Shown piece after piece: positions 17,888 through 26,151 of a stretch of DNA of 64,000 nt. The stretch covers positions 1-64,000 of the forward strand of contig CAUTWO010000002.1 of the NCBI GenBank assembly GCA_963542545.1, given 5' to 3'. Made by a program: the position numbers and the translations under genes. The notes under the pieces are model-generated. The model was not told where the DNA came from. It saw only the letters and a program-made list of their open reading frames with translations, and made no database searches. Source of the stretch: CALISC01 sp963542545 (GTDB taxonomy: Bacteria > Bacillota_I > Bacilli_A > Acholeplasmatales > Acholeplasmataceae). Each line of letters begins with the position of its first letter. Position 1 is the first letter of the stretch.

Positions 17888-19645
17888 ATGAAAGACAAGA
17901 AAAAACAAATTTATTTAATTTCGGCAATTGTAGCCGCTGCAGTTGTTTTAATAATTTTAATAACAACTTTAGCAGTTGTATTAAAACCTAAAACAAACAA
18001 ACCAGTCAAGCAAAACAAAACTACTTACAAGATTCAGCATATTTTTCAAGGACTCGCTGGCGAGATTGAAGAAAAAATAGTTGAAGAAACTAAGGGTGCA
18101 GAAGTTGGTTCAAAAGTACAAATTACACAAGACAGCCGCAAGAAAGAATACGACAACGGTTTTGAAGTTGCAGACTTTGCGGAAGTGAAAAAAATAGAAG
18201 CAAATGGTTCAACTGTTTTTCAAATTAGATACGGTCGTAAATTATTTGAAGTTAACTTTGAAGTTAATTACAATAACTCAACTTTTCCAGGCACTACATC
18301 TAGTACCCCTGAAACCCAAAGAATTAAGTTTGAAGCAAAAGTCCAAAAACCTACAGACCCAGAAATTACTGCGAGCGGCAAAAAATACCGCTTTGTTCAC
18401 TGGCAAGAAAAATCTCAAATGAATGGAGTTTACTCAAAACAAACGCCGTTTGATTTTAGTAAACCTATAACTAAAAACATTACTTTAGTTGCTTACTTTG
18501 AAGAACTTTTTTCAATTTCATATCAAATTGAACTAGAAAAACCAAACGGAGAGTTTGAAGAAAAAACTGAGACAAAACGCTGGTTTCAAGCAGGTGATGT
18601 GCATACTGTTAACTTCCCAAATCCAGATGAGCGAGTGTATGGTGAGGTTATATACGACAAAAACTCGCTAACTGTTTCTCCAAACAGCAGCGAAAACAAG
18701 GTAAAAATTACGGCAAAACGCAGACTGCACACAGTAACTTTAGAAGTTACCGGAGCTAACTTAAAATTGCCTCAAAAACAAGTTAGACACGACGACAGAA
18801 TTTGGGAAATTGATGTAACTAGTATTTACCAAGCAGGCTATTATATTAAAAATATTCAAATGGCCGCAAGAAACTACACTTTATCCAGTCTACAGGCTGT
18901 GTTTGTAACCAAAGACATGACCGCAGTTTTCTATTTAGCAAAAGACATTGCAGGCAAAGGCAAATACCCGCAGTCTTTGGTCTATCCAGATCCAAGTAAG
19001 TTAACCTTAATGGAAGCCTCAATTAGAAGAACAAAATATCAAATTGGCAAAAAAATCCACAAACTAACTTTTAATCGTTACTTTTACCGCGATGAAGACG
19101 GAAATAAATATGAAAAGTTTGACGGAAATTTCTATAAGTTTGAGGAAGTTGAGTTTATCCAAATTCCTGGTAAAACTACTTTGTTTACCAAAAAAATCAT
19201 AGATTTTGCACCCTACACTTTTACACTTAAAGAAAATCCTAAATTCACCACCTTTGAAAATTCATTTTTACACTCGCTAACTAAAGACATTGCCTTAGTT
19301 ATGGGTTTTGAAGTTGGCGTACCTAGTTATAAAGACACAGATAGATACTCAGTTAAGTCAATCTTGAACTCAAATAATTTTGCTGCTTTGGCAAAAACTG
19401 CAACCCAATACGCAGTTGCTGTGTATGCTTCAAGTGCCTACAGGCAACTTGATGACAACATCGACTCGCAACTTCCATACGGAGTTAGGCGAACTGATAA
19501 AATCACAAACTCAGGCTCACAAACTTGGTGGTTAACTAGTCTGGTTGAAAATAAAAACGATCAGTCTTACTATATAGACAAAGCAGGTATGTTGAGTCAA
19601 GAAAGACAAAACTATCTTTTTGGCTTAGTGCTTTGCAAGGACTAA
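17888..19645 (+). CDS. membrane-anchored protein with InlB B-like repeats and a DUF6273-like C-terminus
   Basis: 585 residues. One N-terminal membrane helix (residues ~7-31) anchors the rest outside the cell. The middle holds Listeria-Bacteroides type repeats, best seen where YRFVHWQEKS leads to ITKNITLVAYFEE, the usual W...F.F..PI..dItL.A.w pattern. The last ~220 residues, from RYFYRDEDGNKYEKFDGNFY to WWLTSL and GLVLCKD, resemble the DUF6273 surface domain with its WWLRS and end motifs. AAAGGTGG precedes the ATG. Probably an adhesin or envelope protein; a ligand cannot be named. Confidence 0.75.
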   Translation: MKDKKKQIYLISAIVAAAVVLIILITTLAVVLKPKTNKPVKQNKTTYKIQHIFQGLAGEIEEKIVEETKGAEVGSKVQITQDSRKKEYDNGFEVADFAEVKKIEANGSTVFQIRYGRKLFEVNFEVNYNNSTFPGTTSSTPETQRIKFEAKVQKPTDPEITASGKKYRFVHWQEKSQMNGVYSKQTPFDFSKPITKNITLVAYFEELFSISYQIELEKPNGEFEEKTETKRWFQAGDVHTVNFPNPDERVYGEVIYDKNSLTVSPNSSENKVKITAKRRLHTVTLEVTGANLKLPQKQVRHDDRIWEIDVTSIYQAGYYIKNIQMAARNYTLSSLQAVFVTKDMTAVFYLAKDIAGKGKYPQSLVYPDPSKLTLMEASIRRTKYQIGKKIHKLTFNRYFYRDEDGNKYEKFDGNFYKFEEVEFIQIPGKTTLFTKKIIDFAPYTFTLKENPKFTTFENSFLHSLTKDIALVMGFEVGVPSYKDTDRYSVKSILNSNNFAALAKTATQYAVAVYASSAYRQLDDNIDSQLPYGVRRTDKITNSGSQTWWLTSLVENKNDQSYYIDKAGMLSQERQNYLFGLVLCKD

Positions 19646-19663
19646 AATAACTATTTGGCAATC

Positions 19664-19697
19664 AGTGTGTCAAGTCTTTATACTTGACGCACTTTTT
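19664..19697 (+). terminator. terminator after the surface protein gene
   Basis: AGTGTGTCAAGT pairs with ACTTGACGCACT (one G-U) around a six-base loop, followed by five T. Confidence 0.88.
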
Positions 19698-19712
19698 GTT
19701 TTATGTTAAACT
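19684..19712 (+). promoter_or_regulatory. promoter for rpsP operon, nested in the preceding terminator
   Basis: TTGACG (19684-19689) lies in the 3' arm of the terminator stem; after 17 bases comes an extended -10 TGT-TAAACT (19707-19712). Confidence 0.5.
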
Positions 19713-19746
19713 TATTTTGTATTTAAAACAAAAAAAGGAGTAAATT

Positions 19747-19977
19747 ATGGCATTAAAAATTAGACTTCAAAGATTCGGTTCAACTAAACGTCCTTTCTAC
19801 CGTATAGTTGCTGCAGAAAGCCAAAGAGCACGTGATGGTAAGTTCCTTGAAATCGTTGGAACTTATAACCCTCTTTCTGGTGTAGTTGAAATCAAACAAG
19901 AAGTATACAACACCTGGATTTCAAAAGGTGCTAAACCAAGCGACACAGTTAAATCACTTTTAAAGAAACAAAAATAG
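19747..19977 (+). CDS. rpsP: 30S ribosomal protein S16
   Basis: 76 residues, slightly short for S16. Signature ALKIRLQRFGSTKRPFYRIV at the N-terminus, then ARDGKFLEIVGTYNP. S16 is a primary-binding protein of the 30S body. AAAAGGAG precedes the ATG. First gene of rpsP-khpA-rimM-trmD. Confidence 0.98.
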   Translation: MALKIRLQRFGSTKRPFYRIVAAESQRARDGKFLEIVGTYNPLSGVVEIKQEVYNTWISKGAKPSDTVKSLLKKQK

Positions 19978-19998
19978 TTAAAGACGGAGCTTCAAACC

Positions 19999-20244
19999 AT
20001 GGTTTTAAATTTTGAGCAAATTCTAGCCAGCTTTGTCCGTCCTCTGTTAATCTATCCAGATGCACTTGAAATTAAAGTATCTGAACAAGATGCTTTAGTT
20101 GATATTTCTATGTTAGTTGTAGAAGCAGACCTTGGCCGAATTATCGGCAAAGGTGGGAAAACCGCCGCTGCTCTTCGTCAACTACTTTACTCAATTGCTA
20201 CTAGAAACGGCAAAAAAGTAGCTCTGGAAATTAAAGCAAAGTAA
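19999..20244 (+). CDS. khpA: KH-domain RNA-binding protein KhpA
   Basis: 81 residues with one KH domain and the GKGGKTA form of the GxxG loop. KhpA (YlqC) acts in Gram-positive bacteria as a global RNA binder, usually with KhpB/Jag, affecting cell division and small RNAs. Position between rpsP and rimM is conserved in Bacilli. CGGAG is the ribosome site. Confidence 0.93.
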   Translation: MVLNFEQILASFVRPLLIYPDALEIKVSEQDALVDISMLVVEADLGRIIGKGGKTAAALRQLLYSIATRNGKKVALEIKAK

Positions 20245-20253
20245 CTTAAACTT

Positions 20254-20721
20254 GTGTTTTTAATTGGCAAAGTAATTAAACCCTTTTCATACAAAGGTTG
20301 GATTAAAGTGGAAAATCTTTCGGATTTTCCACGTTTTTTAATGCACAAAATTGTGTATATTGAAAACAAACCTTATGAAATTCAAGAAATTAGACCTGGA
20401 ACTAAATGTTTACTGGTCAAACTAAAAGAAGTAAACTCAGAAGAAGAGGCTAAACAAATCACGCAAAAAGAAATTTACAGCAATGTAAGGCCTGAACTCA
20501 AAGATAGTGAGTTTGTTTGCGCTGATTTGCTTAACAAAGCAGTTTATTTTGAAGGGCAAGAAATTGGTAAAGTCAAAGAAGTTTACTTTTATCCAAATCA
20601 ACAAGTTTTAAAAATTGAGAAGAGCGACCAAACTTACTTTTTGATGCCTTTTGTTAAACACTATATAGATGCAGTTGATGAAAACAAAATTGTTGTTTTA
20701 AATTTAGGTGAAGTGATATGA
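20254..20721 (+). CDS. rimM: ribosome maturation factor RimM
   Basis: 155 residues with GTG start. N-terminal RimM barrel (IGKVIKPFSYKGWIKVE) and C-terminal PRC-like barrel (FLMPFVKHYIDAVD). It binds S19 and helps process the 30S head. Stops at TGA inside the trmD start (ATGA). Confidence 0.95.
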   Translation: MFLIGKVIKPFSYKGWIKVENLSDFPRFLMHKIVYIENKPYEIQEIRPGTKCLLVKLKEVNSEEEAKQITQKEIYSNVRPELKDSEFVCADLLNKAVYFEGQEIGKVKEVYFYPNQQVLKIEKSDQTYFLMPFVKHYIDAVDENKIVVLNLGEVI

Positions 20722-21458
20722 AGATAGACATCATTACTATTTTTAAAGAAGCCTACAACAGTTTTTTAAATACATCTATTGTAAACAGAGCGATTCAAAG
20801 TAAACACTTAGAAGTTAATTTACATAACTTAAGAGACTACTCTTTAGATAAAAACCAAAAAGTAGACGACACAGTATATGGCGGGTCTGTTGGTATGTTA
20901 ATGTCAGTAGAACCCATACACCGTGCAATTTCTGTTTTAAAACAAAACAAAAGCACTTGTGTTGTTGCGTTTTCTCCACAAGGCAAACCTTTAAATCAAG
21001 AACTGCTTGACAGCCTTGCCAAAGAAGAACATTTAATTTTACTTCCAGGGCACTATGAAGGATATGATGCGAGAACACTTAACTTCATTGACCTTGAAGT
21101 TTCGGTTGGTGATTTTGTCTTAACTTCAGGAATCCTGCCAAGTCAAATTTTAATAGATGGTCTAGTTAGACTGATTCCAGGAGTTATCAATCAAGACTCA
21201 GTTAGTAAAGACACCTTTAAATACAACTCAATTTTAAAATACCCTGAATACACTAAACCAGCAATATACGAAGGTCTTTTAGTGCCAGATATACTGTTGA
21301 GTGGGAACCACCAAAAAGTTGATGAATATAATTTTGAACAGGCTGTTTTAAACACATTAAATAAACGCCCTGACATAATTAAAAACAAAGCATTTGACTT
21401 AGAAACATATAAAAAAATCAAAATAATCTTTGATAAAATAAAAGAACCTAAAAAGTAA
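20718..21458 (+). CDS. trmD: tRNA (guanine-N1-)-methyltransferase TrmD
   Basis: 246 residues. SPOUT-family knot with VDDTVYGGSVGMLM, LPGHYEGYDAR and GDFVLTSG, plus a C-terminal helical domain. It methylates G37 of tRNAs with SAM to keep the reading frame. Translationally coupled to rimM. The usual next gene, rplS, is absent; a terminator follows directly. Confidence 0.96.
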   Translation: MKIDIITIFKEAYNSFLNTSIVNRAIQSKHLEVNLHNLRDYSLDKNQKVDDTVYGGSVGMLMSVEPIHRAISVLKQNKSTCVVAFSPQGKPLNQELLDSLAKEEHLILLPGHYEGYDARTLNFIDLEVSVGDFVLTSGILPSQILIDGLVRLIPGVINQDSVSKDTFKYNSILKYPEYTKPAIYEGLLVPDILLSGNHQKVDEYNFEQAVLNTLNKRPDIIKNKAFDLETYKKIKIIFDKIKEPKK

Positions 21459-21488
21459 AAGGCCTGCATTTGTTATGCAGGCCTTTTT
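21457..21488. terminator. terminator between trmD and pyk
   Basis: AAAAGGCCTGCAT pairs with ATGCAGGCCTTTT around a five-base loop. It starts at the trmD stop codon and also serves convergent pyk. Confidence 0.93.
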
Positions 21489-21539
21489 GCTTATAAATGG
21501 GTTAAAATAGCCTTGTTTGGCGATTTAACTGTATTAAAA

Positions 21540-22964
21540 CTAGTCAGTAATGTCAATTATACGAAGTGTGTTAGTACGGCCATGAGTTTGGGCCCAACCA
21601 GAAGTTAAGATGATTGTTGCACCTTTTTTTAACCCAAAAGCTTTTGCTCCATCTATCGCTTTAGCGTCGTATTTCAAAAAGTCGTTAACGTGGTTAACAA
21701 CTCGTGGATACACCCCAAAGTTAAGGGCAAGTTCACATGCTGTTTTAAAGTTATCAGTTAAAGCAATAATAGGTACTTGTGGTCTAAACTTACAAATTCG
21801 GCGAGCAGTACCACCGGTTTCAGTAAACGCAACAATCGCTTCAACTGAAGGCAGAGATATAGAAATTTGGGCAGCAGCTACTCCAATTGAGTCGTTGATA
21901 GTTTTCTCGCCACTTGGAATTAAGTTCTCTAAGTTTTGTTGATACGGAAAAATTTGTTCAATTTCGGTAGCAATTTGTACCATAGTTTGCACAGCTTCTA
22001 CCCCGAACTCTCCGACTGCGGTCTCTCCACTTAGCATAATAGCATCAGACCCATCTAAAATAGCGTTTGCAACGTCAGATGCTTCTGCTCTAGTTGGACG
22101 AGGATTTGAAATCATAGACTCAAGCATATGGGTAGCGGTAATCACAGGTTTGCCAAAGAAGTTAGCGCGTTGTATCATTTTCTTTTGATAAATCGGAACT
22201 AACGGAAATGAAACTTCTACACCCAAATCTCCACGAGCAACTAAAATACCGGCGGCCTCTTGTAAGATTTCGTCTAAGTTTTGATACCCCTCTTCGTTTT
22301 CTATTTTAGCAATTAGCGGAATATTTGGGTTTGTGGTGTTTTTAACTAAATCTTTGACCGCTAAAATATCTTGTTTAGAACGCACAAAAGAAAGTGCTAT
22401 CAAATCTGCGCCGTGTTCAATTGAAAACAAGATATCTTTTTTATCTTTTTCAGACAAAAAAACTTGTTTAATTTTAGCACCTGGACAGTTGCAAGACTTA
22501 TGGTTTTTCAAAAAACCTGTGTGGTGAACTGTAGTTAAGATATCGTTGTTTTTATATTTTTCAACGACGTCAAAACGCATTTTGCCGTCATCTACTAAAA
22601 TAAAGTCGCCAACTTTAACACCCTTAAAAAGTTCAGGACAAGAAATGTGGAAACGTTCTGAGTTTCCTAAAACCGGTTCTTGCGTAATTAAAATCTTTTC
22701 GCCTTTTTTAACTTCAACTTTACCATCTTCAAAGTTACCAGTTCTAATCTCAGGGCCTTTAGTGTCGGTCATGATTGCAAGATTGTAGTTTAGTTTAGCC
22801 CTAACTGATTTTAGAGTTTTAAAAGTATTTTCGTGTTCTGAGTATTCTCCATGTGAAAAGTTCACACGAGCTACGTTCATTCCAGCATCAATTAAGGCCT
22901 GAATTTTTTCAGGGCTACGAGAGGCTGGTCCAATTGTGCAAATAATTTTAGTTTTTCTAATCAT
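21540..22964 (-). CDS. pyk: pyruvate kinase
   Basis: 474 residues. TKIICTIGPAS opening, IARGDLG-like ILVARGDLGVEV, and the active-site segment around NPRPTRAEASDVANAILDG. It makes pyruvate and ATP from PEP in glycolysis. It lacks the extra ~100-residue C-terminal phosphohistidine-like domain of Bacillus Pyk, which is common in other lineages. AGGTG lies upstream of the ATG. Single gene, convergent with trmD. Confidence 0.98.
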   Translation of the reverse strand: MIRKTKIICTIGPASRSPEKIQALIDAGMNVARVNFSHGEYSEHENTFKTLKSVRAKLNYNLAIMTDTKGPEIRTGNFEDGKVEVKKGEKILITQEPVLGNSERFHISCPELFKGVKVGDFILVDDGKMRFDVVEKYKNNDILTTVHHTGFLKNHKSCNCPGAKIKQVFLSEKDKKDILFSIEHGADLIALSFVRSKQDILAVKDLVKNTTNPNIPLIAKIENEEGYQNLDEILQEAAGILVARGDLGVEVSFPLVPIYQKKMIQRANFFGKPVITATHMLESMISNPRPTRAEASDVANAILDGSDAIMLSGETAVGEFGVEAVQTMVQIATEIEQIFPYQQNLENLIPSGEKTINDSIGVAAAQISISLPSVEAIVAFTETGGTARRICKFRPQVPIIALTDNFKTACELALNFGVYPRVVNHVNDFLKYDAKAIDGAKAFGLKKGATIILTSGWAQTHGRTNTLRIIDITD

Positions 22965-23095
22965 TTTTCACCTGTTTCTAATGTATATTATATACTTTTT
23001 ATTTATTAACTTTATTATTAATATAAAACTAGACTGTTAAATGTTAAAATCTAAATGTATGTTAATTTTTTTACTGAAAATAAAATTAGATAAGT

Positions 23096-23920
23096 ATGGA
23101 AATCGCTAGTATTGTTATACAAATACTAACATTGATAGCAACTGTATTTGTATCTTTTGCTATTTATTTTCTTGGAATTCATAATGCAAAAATTTTAAGA
23201 AACAAAGAAATTTCTGAAAATGCTAAAAAGTTTATTCGCGATAATGAAAGCGAAATTGATTATTTGGAGTTAGCCACTGTTGCTGCAGGATGCTTTCCTA
23301 ATGATAAACATGCTAGAAAGATATATAACTACTTTATAGAGTTAGATGACGAAACAAAGCAAGAAGTTTTAAAACAAAGAAAGCTTAAATGTAAATTGAT
23401 AACTAATGGCGACTGGATTAACGGAAAAATTTCTCTTATACAAAAAGCAATTAAAAAACTAGATTTAGGTAGAGATTTTTTATACGATTGCGGGAAATAC
23501 TTGCATCTTGCGTATTCTTATAAAGATAAAAAAATTAACATTTCTGTTTATGATGAAAAATACGAAGACTTTTTTAATGTTAGGTACAAAATAACAAAGG
23601 AAAGTAAAAAATTGCCATATATTAAGTATTTGGATGATTATTTGTATTGCAAATATGTCAAACCCAGTTTAATGCCCAAAGATGTTCCACCAAAACCCAA
23701 TAATTATTTAATTGAGGTTGAGAATTTTGGTGCATGCGATGAAGAAACTTTGTCGTTTTGGATGATGGTTATGGTTTCAAATGTTCTACATTATTCTAAT
23801 GTGTATTTAAATTGGAAATTTTTAGTCAACAGAGAAATTAACTATTTAGAAAATGAAACTTATGAAGATAAATACTTTAGTGTTTTATTTGATTTATATT
23901 ATTTAAAAGAAACAAAATAA
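23096..23920 (+). CDS. hypothetical membrane-anchored protein, 274 residues
   Basis: Not recognised. One N-terminal membrane helix (residues ~5-28), then a ~245-residue soluble part rich in Lys, Tyr and Asp, with mixed helix and strand. No known motif or Cys pairs. No clear Shine-Dalgarno precedes the ATG. Codons are more AT-rich than the neighbouring pyk and rnj genes, and it is an isolated single gene between them, both suggestive of an accessory origin but not proof. The topology resembles small phage-defence or exclusion-like membrane proteins only in a general sense. Confidence 0.6.
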   Translation: MEIASIVIQILTLIATVFVSFAIYFLGIHNAKILRNKEISENAKKFIRDNESEIDYLELATVAAGCFPNDKHARKIYNYFIELDDETKQEVLKQRKLKCKLITNGDWINGKISLIQKAIKKLDLGRDFLYDCGKYLHLAYSYKDKKINISVYDEKYEDFFNVRYKITKESKKLPYIKYLDDYLYCKYVKPSLMPKDVPPKPNNYLIEVENFGACDEETLSFWMMVMVSNVLHYSNVYLNWKFLVNREINYLENETYEDKYFSVLFDLYYLKETK

Positions 23921-23952
23921 AACCTGAGTTCAGAAATTTAGCACAAGGTTTT

Positions 23953-24186
23953 TTAAATAACTCCGTGTTGTCTTAAGATAATAGAGACAAAAGCAGCGAT
24001 AAAAGAAAATACCATTCCGAACAACAAAGTCCAAATTAACGCTCTTCCTCTAATAGGTTGTTCTGGGGTTGTATTAGAAACCTCTAGTTCTTCTTCTTTG
24101 TTCTTTTTTACCTTTATTTTCTTCTTTTCTTCTTTTGTTTTTTCAAGTTCATCTTTAGTGTTTTCTAGTTTTTCTTCTTTAAGCAT
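23953..24186 (-). CDS. small Lys/Glu-rich protein with C-terminal membrane helix
   Basis: About 77 residues. The first half is a highly charged Lys/Glu helix or coiled coil; residues ~50-73 form a membrane helix (LIWTLLFGMVFSFIAAFVSI), giving a tail-anchored form. ATG 24186 has GGGGTGG upstream; an in-frame GTG three codons earlier is part of that. Not recognised as a named family. It is convergent with the 274-residue gene, with a weak AAAACCT/AGGTTTT pair between the two genes. Confidence 0.55.
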   Translation of the reverse strand: MLKEEKLENTKDELEKTKEEKKKIKVKKNKEEELEVSNTTPEQPIRGRALIWTLLFGMVFSFIAAFVSIILRQHGVI

Positions 24187-24424
24187 AATATCCACCCCAT
24201 CTACCTTTTAATTTTACCTTATTTTAATGTTCAAAGTAAAAAACCTTATTTTTATTTGATTTAGGCAAATTTTCTTTACCTTTGTATGCCAAGAAAATAA
24301 GTTTTTAAAATTACTTTCAGTTTTATAAGTCTAAAAATCGCCGATACCTTCTGCATGTTTACATATATGCGATAGGCACAGGGAATAGATAAGTATTTGT
24401 CGTAGAAATAGCAAGGTCTTAGTG

Positions 24425-24433
24425 TGGTATAAT
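24425..24433 (+). promoter_or_regulatory. extended -10 promoter for RNase J
   Basis: TGG-TATAAT, a perfect -10 with TGn, 35 bases before the start codon; no -35 at 17 bp. The same string GTGGTATAATTT-like core recurs at 43521-43530. Confidence 0.65.
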
Positions 24434-24468
24434 TTCCCTAACAGTTAAATAAAAAAAGGAGCAAACAA

Positions 24469-26130
24469 ATGCACAATAAACAACCTAAAGTAAGTGTTTT
24501 TGCTCTAGGCGGACTCGGCGAAATTGGTAAAAACTGCTACTGCATAGAGTATCAAAACCAAATTTTTATCATTGACTGTGGTGTGTCTTTTACAGACGAA
24601 ACTCTGCCAGGTATTGACTACGTTGTTCCTGGTTTTAAATATTTATCTGAAAATCAAGACAAAATAGTTGGACTTTTTATCACACACGGACACGAGGACC
24701 ACATTGGTGGGATTCCTTATCTTTTACAATACGTTAAAATCCCGGTAATTTACGCCTCTAAAATGGCTTATGACCTAATTGAGAAAAAAATCGGCGATAA
24801 AGGTAAAAAACTCACCAAGTTGATGTTATACACTCCAAATACCATCTTAAATTACGGAGATATTTCGCTTTCTTTTATACGAGTTTCGCACTCTATTCCA
24901 GATGCTTTTGGAATTCGCGTCAATACTCCGCTTGGCTCTATTTTTGAAACTGGCGACTTTAAGATAGACATGACCCCAGTCGGTCCACCCGCAGAATATG
25001 AAAAACTAGTTGAAATGGCCAACGATGGCTGTCTGCTTTTAATGCCAGATTCAACCAACGCAGAGCGCACTGATATGGTACCTTCTGAAAAAGCAATTGG
25101 CCGTTCAATTTCCGAAATTTTTTCGGGAATCCAGGGCAGAATAATCATCGCAACCTTTGCGTCAAATGTCTACAGAATTAAACAAATTATTGACGCTTCT
25201 TTTCAAAATAACCGAAAAATTTTAATTTTTGGCCATTCTATGGAAAACATTGTCGAAGTTTCTCGCAAAAACAAGTTCATAGACATCCCAGATGCTTTCT
25301 TTTTAGACCCTGAGAAAGTCAACGACACAGACGACTCAAAAATGACCATACTTTGCACAGGTTCGCAAGGCGAGCCAATGGCTGTACTTGCACGCATCGC
25401 AAGTGGCCAACACAAAAAAATCAAAGCCAGAGCCGGCGATACTGTAATTTTTTCCTCATCTCCAATACCTGGTAACTTTCAGTCTGTCAATAACTTAATC
25501 AATCAATTTAATAAACTAGGCGTAAACGTTATTTCACACGGCGCACTTTACGAAACCCACGCTTCTGGACACGCTGAGCAAAACGGACTTAAGTTAATGA
25601 TCAATTTATGCCGACCTAAATACTTAATGCCAATTCACGGAGAACACAGAATGCAAGTAATTCACTGTGGCCTTGGTGTGGAAGTTGGCATGCCAAAAGA
25701 GCATACATTTGCGCTGGCAAACGGAGACGTCCTTGAGTTTACCAACTCTGGCGCTGAGGTAAAAAAAGCCAAAGTTGACGCAACCCCACTTTTAATTGAA
25801 GGCAATTCTGCTGCTCTTTTTTCAGATGAACTAATCTCAGAACGCCACTCTATCTCTGCAGACGGTGTATTTGTGTTGTTTGTCCCACTAAACTCAGAAA
25901 ATAAACTAAACGGAGATGTGTTAACTGCGACTCGTGGCTTTATGTCAGTTTACGAAAACGAAAAAACAATTAAGACAATTGCCCAAAAAGCAACTGACTA
26001 CCTAAATACTTTTTCAGCTGAAGACAGAGAAGCGGCGACTAAGGCTTTAACTGAAATCACACAAGAAATCATTCAAAACGCGTTTGCCCGTGTTCCACAA
26101 GTTTTTGTTGAGTATTTAGTTGCAGACTAA
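24469..26130 (+). CDS. rnjA: ribonuclease J
   Basis: 553 residues. Metallo-beta-lactamase core with HGHEDHIGG (metal site) near residue 76, the beta-CASP domain and a C-terminal domain. PIHGEHRM and SGHAEQNGLKLM are RNase J signatures. It has 5'-3' exonuclease and endonuclease activity in mRNA decay and rRNA processing, replacing RNase E in Firmicutes. AAAAAGGAG precedes the ATG. RNase J1 assignment over J2 is by similarity of feel only, since one copy is present in the window. Confidence 0.95.
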   Translation: MHNKQPKVSVFALGGLGEIGKNCYCIEYQNQIFIIDCGVSFTDETLPGIDYVVPGFKYLSENQDKIVGLFITHGHEDHIGGIPYLLQYVKIPVIYASKMAYDLIEKKIGDKGKKLTKLMLYTPNTILNYGDISLSFIRVSHSIPDAFGIRVNTPLGSIFETGDFKIDMTPVGPPAEYEKLVEMANDGCLLLMPDSTNAERTDMVPSEKAIGRSISEIFSGIQGRIIIATFASNVYRIKQIIDASFQNNRKILIFGHSMENIVEVSRKNKFIDIPDAFFLDPEKVNDTDDSKMTILCTGSQGEPMAVLARIASGQHKKIKARAGDTVIFSSSPIPGNFQSVNNLINQFNKLGVNVISHGALYETHASGHAEQNGLKLMINLCRPKYLMPIHGEHRMQVIHCGLGVEVGMPKEHTFALANGDVLEFTNSGAEVKKAKVDATPLLIEGNSAALFSDELISERHSISADGVFVLFVPLNSENKLNGDVLTATRGFMSVYENEKTIKTIAQKATDYLNTFSAEDREAATKALTEITQEIIQNAFARVPQVFVEYLVAD

Positions 26131-26151
26131 TTTTTTAATTTACTTAATTAA

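Noticed and set aside
17676..17891. ORF of 71 codons overlapping the 130-residue gene
   Set aside because: Shadow frame of the 17468-17860 gene, without its own ribosome site.
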